NCBI GenBank assembly: GCA_963924555.1
Contig: OZ004585.1
Location: 1,191,488-1,255,487, forward strand
Direction of reading: 5' to 3'
Length of the DNA: 64,000 nt
DNA from: Crambe crambe
Taxonomy: Eukaryota > Porifera > Demospongiae > Poecilosclerida > Crambeidae
The notes below the pieces were generated by a model, which saw only the letters and a list, made by a program, of their open reading frames with translations, had not been told where the DNA came from and did not search any database. Positions 31,325 through 41,300 of this stretch are shown one piece after another. Position 1 is the stretch's first letter. Every line of letters begins with the position of its first letter. The translations under genes were made by a program, and so were the position numbers.

Positions 31325-32866
31325 CTAAGAATCGGTTTGACTGGATACATCAATAGATACCCTAAAATTCAGAGTGTCGTCTTTGAGGTACTGAGTATTG
31401 GTGACTGGATCGTACAGAAGCTCAGAGTGGGCGATGAATTTGTTATAGCCCAAACTCTGTCCAGTTTGTAGATTGCTTGAATACTTAGTGGCATCTTCAG
31501 GATCCACTAACTTGATTGAGTGATGATTCTCATCTGCCATCTGATTCAGCAACTCGCAAGTGACAGTTCCAGTGAATGGCCAATCCAATTCATCGTCATA
31601 CATTCCTTTCAAGAAGCGAATATAAACCGATACATGTGAGCCCTTACCGGCATCATAACCATTGGGATGAACTTGAATACACATGCAGTATCCATTAGAA
31701 CCCGTGTAAAAGGACTGCGAATAAAAAAACCTCCCGCTACTCCTCTTCATCTCATATTCAGTCAACTTGCATATGAAAGATGTTTCTCTTTTCAGATTAT
31801 TCCTTGCCTTCAGTTGTGCCATGGTCTTGAGTGCGTGATAGAAGTGGAATTTATGATCCTGTTCATGTGCTCTCATCAGCTTTCTCATTAGCTTCTTGTG
31901 ACACCCAATAATCTTGTATTTGCAAGAAATGTATGTGTAATCACATTCATGTGCAAGGTGGCTTTCAACATTAGCCTGCTTCATGATTTTCGTGCATCTC
32001 ACATTAGGACAAGGAAGTACCTTTTTTTCACATGTTTCGTCATGGACTTGTGTTATATTGGCATATGTATCTTTCTTTCCACAATGCTTGCACTCATACT
32101 CTCTATTCATACACTCTCTCTTTAAATGTTTGTCTAAATCTTTCCTTATTATTGTCTGGCACTGATTGGGGCAAGAAACAGGAGAAAACTTGCACATGGT
32201 CACATGTTTATCCAGTATACCAATCGTTCCTTTCCATTTACATCCTCTTTCGACGTTATGGCATTTGATACAGAGAGCTTGGATTTTTCTCTCATCTAAT
32301 TCAGAGAATGACAAGAAATATAGTTACTACATGCAGTGTAGCTAACTAAACACTGTTAGTGTAACAAAGATGGAAATAACTGTATTGGTCAGTATTTCAG
32401 AGGGAAGAGCCAATCAAATTCTGTTATCTCTATCTCTGGTCAGCATTTCAGAGGGAAGAGCCAATATCTCTGGTCAGCATTTCAGAGGGAAGAGCCTGTT
32501 ATCTCTATCTCTGGTTGTCATTTCAGAGGGAAGAGCCAATCAGATTCCCAACCAGAAGTTATCTCTGGTCAGCATTTCAGAGGGAAATATCTAACCTGAA
32601 GTTATTTCTTATTCTAATTCTGCTCTGTACTTTGTGATAGACTTACTCTTGCTGTCTTCCATGTATATCGGCTGCTTCTGTTTACAATAGGGGCAGAACT
32701 TGTCAGATTCACTCTCTTTGTGATTCAAACAAGCACCACAGAATAGCTTGCCACAATCTCTGTGCTGCCATGGTTTGCTAGCCACTTCCAAACAGATAGC
32801 ACACTTCAAACTGCTATCTGGTTCAGACTTGAAGTGATACTGGTACTTTGAATTGGAAGCTGCCAT
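31325..32866 (-). CDS. TL17: RING-like/TRAF zinc finger/MATH protein, truncated C-terminus
   Basis: Exons 32647-32866 and 31325-32295 (351-base intron with a minisatellite) give 396 residues from MAASNSKYQ. RING: CAIC, QHRDCGKLFCGAC, CPYC with a longer spacer (LNHKESESDKF). Fingers: CPNQCQ, CKHCGKKDTY, HDETCEKKVLPCPNVRC, CDYTYISCKYKIIGC. MATH: SFICKLTEYEMKRSSG, SNGYCMCIQVHPNG, WPFTGTVTCELLNQMADE, YLKDDTLNFRVSIDV. It then stops at SSQTDS and lacks the usual HKPWLECTAK end. The acceptor is TTAG|AT, so the residue at the junction is Asn instead of Ser. The missing tail is the last beta strand's end and may weaken the fold. Confidence 0.88.
32383..32590. repeat. Minisatellite in the TL17 intron
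   Basis: Five copies of a unit containing GGTCAGCATTTCAGAGGGAA, usually followed by GAGCCAAT and TATCTCTATCTCT, at irregular spacing of about 33-57 bases. The last copy is at about 32566. Confidence 0.85.
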
Positions 32867-33770
32867 TTCAGTAGTAAATGTCTTGAAAACTAAGTCTTCA
32901 AACTGAACTCGAAACTCTCAAAGTTTCACTTATAAATTTATAGCATACTGCCTGTCTATAATATGGGATGTTATTTCACTATGGAAAGCATGACGTGTAG
33001 TAACTGTCGTCACCGGAGGACACAGATCAGTGGAAGCTACATGTAAAATTACCATGGCAGTTTCCTCAGTGCGGAAACAGATCTCTTGTTCGGGACAGCT
33101 ATCTCACATTTCATTGTAGTGAGGCGTCAGAGGTATCTAGTGTAGTGTGCTGAGTAGCTAGGACACCACAGAGTGGCTAGAGAATAGTCAGTGATTTATT
33201 GATAACACGAGAACCAGAACTGATGGCACTGATTTTATAGGAGAAATGAATAGAACCTTCTGGAATGATCTAGAACAGAGAATATGAGAATGATCCAGAA
33301 CAGAGTACATGGAATACATGTAACAAGGAGTACATGTACAGTAAACAATCAAAATTGCATCATATACTTGGTTCTTTGTTGTATCATGTTACTTGTTAGC
33401 TGTACTCTAGTATACTTGAGGGATATGTTGCTTCCTATAACAGATGATTTAGAAGTGTTTCCTTTGATGAGGTCAAGGAAGCATACTTGTCTGTGGACTA
33501 GTACACTAAAAGTCAATGGATATGACCAGTATAGTTAGCCTCATACATACCAAGGCCTTTTCTTTTGGAAAGGCTTCAACTAGCTTTTATTTTAGACTAC
33601 TGTAGCTTTTGTTTTTGACTACCCTTTACCAGTGACCTTTACCTGCTGCTGTTTTGTTTTTGACTACCCTTTACCTGCTGCTGTTTTGTTTTTGACTACC
33701 CTTTACCAGTAATTGGCTGTGATGACCCTTACCTGCTGATATCATATGCAAAAATTTAATATTATGCATA
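32867..33770. other. TL17-TL18 spacer
   Basis: No gene is supported. A pair of similar phrases, TGGAATGATCTAGAACAGAG (33260) and GAGAATGATCCAGAACAGAG (33287), forms a short direct repeat. A longer tandem repeat lies at 33605-33740 (listed separately). A plus-strand frame at 33284-33538 has no domain. Confidence 0.5.
33605..33740. repeat. Short tandem repeat
   Basis: Three copies of GTTTTTGACTACCCTTTACC with GTTTACCTGCTGCTGTTTTG-like spacers stand head to tail (first at about 33611, then 33655 and 33688). A decayed ATGACCCTTACCTGCTG follows. Confidence 0.75.
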
Positions 33771-35277
33771 CTAATAACATTTTAACCAATTATGATCTAC
33801 TGGATCAGGTGCTTCGACTGCAACTCTTAAGTATAAAGTATCATCCTTCAAGTATTGCACGTCTTTAGACACTTCGTGTACGCTTCCTACTCCCAATTTG
33901 GCATGTGATATAAACTTAGGACAACCGTACCCAGCGTCTGCTATCTCATGACCAATTACGCGATGGTTATCTTTGTCATCAGAAGGGAAAATGCACGAAC
34001 TTTTACGGTGGCCATGATCAGCAACTTGGTTCAAGAGTTCAAAGGTCACTGTTCCAACAAGAGGCCATCTTAAACGATCATCGTTTTCCCCCTTCATGAG
34101 GTGTGCGTAAATGGAGAGGTACGTTCCTTTTCCTTTTGATGCTCCATTAGCTTCTACTATAACACACATCTTGTAGCCTCTATGCCCAGTGTAAAATGGC
34201 CGACTTTTAAATTCCTTACTCGTGCTCGCATATTCGGAGAACCTGATCATCTTGAAAGTAATTTGACCATTCCTCATCAGGTATGACTTCTCGGATGTGG
34301 CTGCTATCTCTCTCTTCATCTTGAACTCGAGTTTTTTCATGCTTTCTTTCAACTCCCTAATGGTGTCTCTCTGAGCTGCAATAGTGGCTTTAGCCTTATC
34401 CATGTGTAGTGTCATATCAGTCTCGTGTTCTTTCAAGTCTTGTCTCTGTAGTCGATCCAGACAACCAACTTCAAAGTGTGAGCACGGAATTGCTGTATGG
34501 AGACACTCTGAGCTGAGGTGATTCTCCAATTCCTCTCTCAGGACGACAACACTGCATGGTTTATTGGGACAAGGGACATCCACTTTTTTGCATGTTTCGA
34601 AATGTGTCGTAGTTCTCTCCAAGTATGTGCCTTTTTCATTGCAGTGAGGGCAAACGTATGATCGGTTGAGGCATTCGTCCTCCATGTGCTTCTCAAGGTA
34701 TTTGCGAGCAATTTTCACTTCCTTTCCGTTTTCTATGCACTTGTTAGGACAAGGCAGTGGCTCCAGGGGACACTTCAAGTGATGGTCCTTTAGATCCCCG
34801 AGTTCCCCCGTCCATTCACACTTGAATATGTCGTCATCTTCACAGTGAGAGTTGCTGCATCTCACCATCAAAGCCCGTGCATCTTTTTCACCTGTATAAT
34901 ACGTCAAATTAAGGCCTGGATAGTTCTATACAGCTTCAATTAGGTTTATCCATTTATCAAGTCTTTTTTGCCTCTCTCTGGTCTCATTAACAGTTATGGG
35001 ATTAGGACTATCATCTGGCCTCACTGCATCTCTATCACTCCACAAACTCACTTCTTCCATCTCTGAAGAGAGTGGGATTCTTCTTCCTGCAGTTTGGACA
35101 CGTATCCTTCACCTTCTTGTACTCCTCAATGCAGACCTTGCAGTAGACACGCCCACACTCGCCGTGTTGCCATGGCTCGTTGACAACCAGCATACAGATG
35201 AGGCACTTGAGTGAGTCAGGGGGTTCACTCACAAAGTCATATTCCAGTCCCCCTAACTTTGGAGCCGTAGATACCAT
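33771..35277 (-). CDS. TL18: RING-like/TRAF zinc finger/coiled coil/MATH protein
   Basis: Exons 35052-35277 and 33771-34891 (160-base intron) give 448 residues from MVSTAPKLGG. RING: CLIC, QHGECGRVYCKVC, CPNC. The first finger has an insertion (CSNSHCEDDDIFKCEW). Others: CPNKCIENGK, CPHCNEKGTY, CKKVDVPCPNKPC, CLHTAIPCSHFEVGC. A coiled coil follows (AQRDTIRELKESMKKLEFKM). MATH: ITFKMIRFSEYASTS, HRGYKMCVIVEANG, WPLVGTVTFELLNQVADH (Leu for Phe in WPF), end NWLKCY. It is markedly diverged from the left-hand array and complete in frame. TRAF-type trimeric adaptor is the best inference. Confidence 0.9.
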
Positions 35278-35457
35278 TAGACTATCAAAGTAATTTCAGT
35301 ACTTTTTTGTTGTTTATTGCTGATATTATAGTTGTCATGGTAAACTGAGAATATTCATTCAGTAATGAATAATAATAATAATGGCAGGAATCAGGTGAGC
35401 ATATGATTGAATAGTGAGTATAATGATTAGTGGTTATAGTATACCCAATATCTGTGG

Positions 35458-36841
35458 CTAATATCCATGGTTGTTATGTTTGTTTCCACCTTTTGCTTGG
35501 CTGAGCCATTCCTTACCAGTGCTTGGGATTACTGTGACTCGAAAGTACAGAGTGTCGTTTAGTAAGTACTTCACTTGCAGGTCGTAATTTTGAGTAAGTT
35601 TTTTGTGGCTGATGAAGTGAGGATAGCCTAATCTATCCATCTGTTGTCTTTCGTTAGGAATCGAGATGATCCGTGAGTAATGGTAGTTATCTACGAATTG
35701 ATTCAACAACTCCACTTCAACACTTCCTGTGAAGGGACATATGTTAATCAGATCAATGAACACTGCTACGTGTTTGTTCTTGTCGGGAATTATCTGAAAA
35801 TATATCTGATATCCCATATAAAGTGTGTCAATGCAGAAAGAGTCACCCAGAAATTTGTCTCCTTTCTTGTAATCACTGAAATGAGAGAGCCTGTACGTAA
35901 CACTGTATGGTTGTTTCAGTGATTTTTCATGCAAACTTTGTATTTTTTCTTTGAGCAGTGCGACTTCTTTTTGCAGTAGAGCCATCGAGCCCATGGCTAT
36001 ATGAAGATGTGTTGTGTTATCACTTTCATGTTCTTTTGCGTCTTTTCGCAGAAGGGGAGCTGTACATCCAACATTCTTGTACTTGCAATCCGCAGCCATG
36101 AAGTCACAGTCAGTATCCATGTGGAAAGAGATGAGTGAGGAACATATTTCTGCATCACATCCTTCATTAGGGCACTTCACGAGAATCATAGGACATTCTT
36201 CCAAATGAACTGTTGTTCGTTCTTCATAACTTCCCCATTCGTTGCAGTGAGGACATTCAAAGTCTCGATATGGACAATTCTCTTTCAAATGCTCGTCAAG
36301 ATCTTTTCGTATGCATTCATACAATTTCCCATCATCAGATCGACAACTTTTAGGGCATTTCACACTGACAAACAGACATGTTTTCAAGTGCTTTTGAATC
36401 TCTCCCAATTCTCCCATCCAGTCACAATCACGACTTTCACACTTCACTTTCAGAGCTTCAACTTCTCTTCTTCCTGTGATTGAAGGACAGGAAGTAGCTA
36501 GCGAGTGATGCTATCATTCCAAAGTTGTACCCATACTCCTTATATCATGGTCCCTTAAAACTAGTCAGCTAGCTGGCATTACTGACATAGCTAAACCAAC
36601 CACTACCTATGTCCTCTACCTTACCTCTGCTATCTTTGAAGTACTCTGCATTCCCCTTTCGACAACATGGACAGGTCTGGCTTCTCTTCTTGTGCTGTTC
36701 AAGGCAGCTAGTGCAAAATACCTTTCCACATGTCTCATGTTGTCTTGGGTCTCTAGCCACACACTGACAGATCAGGCACATCAAGTGATTAGGAGGTTCT
36801 TGCACAAAGTCGAGATAATATCCACCAAGATTAGCTGCCAT
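35458..36841 (-). CDS. TL19: RING-like/TRAF zinc finger/diverged MATH protein
   Basis: Exons 36625-36841 and 35458-36473 (151-base intron) give 410 residues from MAANLGGYY. RING: CLIC, QHETCGKVFCTSC, CPCC. Fingers: CPKSCRSDDGK, CPHCNEWGSYEERT, CPNEGCDAEIC, CDFMAADCKYKNVGC. A helical stretch (LQKEVALLKEKIQSLHEK) follows. The MATH domain is shortened and diverged: YRLSHFSDYKKG and GYQIYFQI are present, but the YPNG turn is replaced by IIPDKNKH and the WPF motif by CPF. It ends with a basic, Asn/His-rich tail (GGNKHNNHGY). Its finger exon is nearly identical to that of the neighbouring pseudogene TL20. The ligand-binding face is probably altered. Confidence 0.88.
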
Positions 36842-37040
36842 TTTTATGCAGCACTGCACTACGTACGTATAGTCGCGTAGCCGACCCTTTACCAACCTTT
36901 CCTTCCCTCGCGGTTGATAACCTCATAAATTTTTGTGGGTTGTGGTTATAATAATAATGCAAGTTCAAGTCATAGCACATAATGGCACTGCAATCAAGGC
37001 TTGCCACTCACAGCTGACGAGTGTAATAAGTGATTTATTC

Positions 37041-38010
37041 TTATATTCCACTAGGAATAGTTGGTTGCCCGCTCGCTGCCAACCGAATGTTGTATATTGC
37101 ATTAGTAGTAGTAGATTGAGTGTCTTTTAATGTTTTAATTTCCTTTTGCATATTTTGAACTGTTGAAAGCATTTGAGCCATGCTTTCTTGCATTTTAGCA
37201 ACTGAGCCCATAACCACACGAAGATGTATCCTATCATCATTTTCATGTTCTTTTGCATCTTTTCGTAGAAGGGGGGCTGTACATCCAACATTCTTATACT
37301 TACAATCAACAACCATGAAGTCACAGTCGGTATCCATGTGGAAAGAGATGAGTGAGGAACATATTTCTGCATCACATCCCTCGTTGGGACATTTAACAAG
37401 AATCATAGGACATTCTTCCAAATGAGCTGTTGTTCGTTCTTCATAACTTCCCCATTCGTTGCAGTGAGGACATTCAAAGTCTCGATATGGACACTTCTCT
37501 TTCAGATGTTTGTCAAGATCTTTTTGCAAGCACTCGTACGATTCTCCATTTTCTGAACGACACTCTTTGGGACATTTTAGTCATAGCATATGGAGGACAT
37601 GCTTTCAAGTGCTGGAGTAGTGTTCCTAGTTCTCCTATCCAAGCACAGCCACGATTCGTATTTTCACATTTCACTCTCAGTGCTTCAACATCTCGTTTGC
37701 CTGCAGTTGTAATTAAGATGTAGCTACTTCTGAAATGCAACACTTTTTACTTAAAATACAAATTACATCCCATCAAAATTCCCTGAAGTATTGGTTTTAT
37801 GGTATTATTTTATATCTTACTTCTGCTGTCTTTGAAGTATTCTGCTTTTTCCTCTCGACAGGATGGGCAGGTTTGACTACGTTTCTTATATTGTTCAATG
37901 CAACTGTAGCAAAATAGTTTTCCACATGTCTCATGTTGCCTTGGTTCCTTAGCAACACAGTAATGAATATCCATGCTCTCATGGTTGCTAATAATATGCA
38001 TAGCTTGCAT
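37041..38010 (-). pseudogene. TL20: TRAF-like copy with damaged RING, frameshift and no MATH
   Basis: The finger region (37041-37529) is almost identical to TL19. After a short coiled coil (QNMQKEIKTLKDTQSTTT) the frame ends at 37041 (QPTIPSGI) with no MATH domain. Upstream, the segment 37513-37700 starts well (GKRDVEALRVKCENTN), but a one-base shift just before CPKEC breaks the link. The RING remnant (37820-37960) keeps QHETCGKLFCYSC and CPSC but not the first CxxC, because similarity to TL19 stops near 37960. It is called a pseudogene; a MATH-less product is a weak alternative. Confidence 0.78.
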
Positions 38011-38394
38011 ATAATTATAGCTTCCATTTCCATGTTCACTGTAACTATAGCATTGTGAATAGTTCTAAAAGTGTAGCATTTTTTAAGCGTACACATTTCA
38101 TATCAATATGACCAAAAGGCTCTTGAATTCTTATCTCATTCATTGCAAAACAATGTAACATTTGATAGCGAGTGAGCAAGAAGCAAGTATAGTATAGGTT
38201 CTAATTCATTTGTGTTTCAAATCTTTGCTAAATGCATGACCTTGAGAGTCAGCTCGCTCGCTTGCTCAAATGACCATGTTCACTGTAATCATAGGGATTC
38301 AACACATACATTAGTATGACCAAAAGGCCCTTATGTGGCCTGACTCATACAGTAATTTATCTTATCTCCTTCATTGCCATTCACACATGCACAG
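38011..38394. other. Spacer between TL20 and the first SIPA1L exon found
   Basis: An imperfect duplication is visible: CCATGTTCACTGTAACTATAG...ATGACCAAAAGGCTCTTGAA (38031-38123) and CCATGTTCACTGTAATCATAG...ATGACCAAAAGGCCCTTATG (38274-38336). No further upstream SIPA1L exon was recognised here. Confidence 0.5.
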
Positions 38395-41300
38395 AACATC
38401 AAAACTTTTTTGGCGTGGATGAGAACTTGGGTCCAGTGGCCATCTCCATCAGGAGAGAGAAGATGCCTGAGCAGTTGACTGATTACTACAACACTCAACC
38501 CATTCCTGGACAACCAGCTCCAAAATTCTTCTACAGGATCATTTTCAGGACCAGTGAGGTATAAAACATACCTTGTATAGCTACTGCAGGCAATATTTGT
38601 GGGTCCAAAGTATGAATTTCATTCTGTGAATCTTGTACCATATCATAGCTCTATTTGCATTCACTTGATACCTTGATTATTCATTATAACTGCTATAACT
38701 ATCAGCTCTTGGCCAAATTTCAAAAACCAGCTCATAGATTAGGCCATCAGCTCTCTGCTGGTGTTTTAAATGTGAAATTGAGAAAGTTTTTAGAGCAGAT
38801 TGATGATCAGTGAATGCAAATGGACGTGAATTTTTTGTGGGATAAAATAATGAGAATCTTATACCATTGTACATAGCTACTTACAGCGAATCGTTTATGG
38901 GATAAAGTTAATCTTATGTACACTCTCTCTCTCTGCATCTCTGCAGCTATGCACATTGCGAGGGACGGTACTGGAAGAGTCCATCCCCACGGGGGCCAAG
39001 ATTGGCACCAGCAAGAGCATCCCCCCTCGTGATATCGTCGAGTACATCTCTCAAGGGGAGATCCAGATGTCCTGTCTCAAGCTGGGAAAGAATGAGAAAA
39101 AGGTACGTACACTACCTGTTATGGTAGTACCATCCATGCATGCAACTGGGAGCTGTTGTAGACTAGTGAAGTGTCCTTAAACTTAAATTCAGGATTTAAT
39201 TTAGGGGTTCTTAAGCCACTCAATGTGTCTGTATTTGGAATTTTGATGATACATATTAGTGCTTCTCTTTAGCCCTATATATTATTTCACCAACTTCCTC
39301 TAATTTTGAAGGTGGTGCAAGAACTGGTCAGACTGGATGAACAGGAACTGAACAACAAGTACAAGGTTGGGGTGATATACTGCACGGAGGGACAGGACAC
39401 TGAAGAAAAGATGTATAACAACGGTTAGTTTTATTAACATGTTTGGACATTTCTAGGGAAAACCCCTGCATTATCCGTGATTTTGTTGGTTATACTGCAG
39501 AGAAAGGGAGTCCAGCCTTTGACGAATTTCTGGAACTTCTGGGACAGAAAGTTCGCTTAAAAGGATTCACCAAATACAGAGCTCAACTGGACAACAGAAG
39601 TGAGTGAACATACTAAAAGACCGACCATTAAGTATTAAAAGTATGGGAAGTAACTTCTAACTCTGCAGCTGTATAATATTTTCAAGGAGTGCCGTATTTA
39701 TTTATTGCAGCTGACACCACTGGAGAGTACAGTGTGTACACTGAGTACAAGGACGCTGAAGTGATGTTCCACGTCTCCACATTACTACCCCACACTCCGT
39801 CAAATGAACAACAAGTGTGTTTCATTTATAGCTAGCATTAGTATGTATGGGATCACTCCAGAGATCAGGAATAAGTGCTCTCCTCTACTAGCAGTAGTGC
39901 GGATTATAACTCTATTGAAATGATCTGACAAGATGTCAGACCATGGGAAGAGTTGATCGGCCAAATTATGATATGGCCTTTAAAATAGATACATTCCTAA
40001 GTGCAATGGGATGTGTTATGCCAATATGATGTCAGACCAAAGCAGACATTTGATGTTTTGACCTGATCAATGACCTATGGCAGACTGTCATAATCCTCAC
40101 TTTAACAGGATGGTATCTTTTTACCAGTTTTACAAAGGAGAAACTTCTCCATGCCTCCATAGACCTACCCCTAGCCACACCCTAACCACCCTAGCCACAC
40201 TGTTGTACTATCTATCTCTGTGTAGCTTTTGAGGAAACGTCATATTGGCAACGACATTGTGACCATCATCTTCCAGGAGCCAGGCTGCCAGCAGTTCTCC
40301 CCTCGCATGATCCGATCTCACTTCCAACACATCTTCATTATTGTGCGGGTGGAAAACCCCAACTCACGCCACACCAGATATAGGTTAGTTGGTTGGTCTT
40401 AAGAAACTAGCATATGAAGGGCTATTAACATTGTAAGGCTGTCAAGGGTGCTCTTGTTCCAATGGACCCTTCATACACTCAATAGACCAGCTACAATGTT
40501 GAAATTGAAGAATTCTTAATCACACACTAGCTGGTATTAAGAGGATGATATTTTTACTTGATATATTTTAGGGTAGCAGTATCTAGGAGTACTGACATTC
40601 CTTTCTTCGGACCACCAATTCCCGAGGGTGCAGTGTTCGATAAGAATGACGACTTCAAAAATTTCCTCCTTGCAAAATGTAAGTAAATTTTAGTGTTCTA
40701 ATTTTTGTTTCTGATGCCCAACTCATTTGCATATTATCCTTCTGTTCAATGCTACATTTTATCGATGCTCCTACAGTGATCAATGCATGCAATGCCAGTC
40801 TTCGCAACCAGAAGTTCTCCAACATGGCTGTTCGGACAAGGAGGCAATACTTGAACGACTTGGCCGAGAATGGCACCATGGGTATCACCATAGACCAAGC
40901 AAACACATCTGGAAGAGTTGGTAAGTGTCTCTGGAATGTGGAACCCACTCCCTAATAATAAATAAATAAACTCGAACCAGGACTCTTCTTCATCTGGACA
41001 CAAAATAAATAAAATAAAAGAATCAGGACTCTTCTACTGTGTCTCATGCATTTTGTATTAATTCACTCTGAAATAAGGACACCTCTCTTAATCAGGACAC
41101 CTCTCTTAATCAGGACACCTCTCTTAGTCAGGACACCTCTCTTAATCAGGACACATCTCCTAGTCAGGACATGGTCCCACATTTTTAGAAGTTCAAACAC
41201 TGTTCAATTTTTAACAGCTGGTTTGTTGAGGAACCTGGGACACAAGAAGAGGGAGAGGACACGACAGGACTCCTCCCTTATCTACACAGGTGGGGCACTC

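Noticed and set aside
33133..33540. Possible LTR or retroelement fragment
   Set aside because: Only short internal direct repeats were seen; no paired LTR ends, primer site or coding remnant.
38316..38394. In-frame ATG upstream of the first SIPA1L exon
   Set aside because: The sequence between it and 38395 is not similar to SIPA1L, and a CACAG acceptor precedes the homologous part, so it is probably intron.
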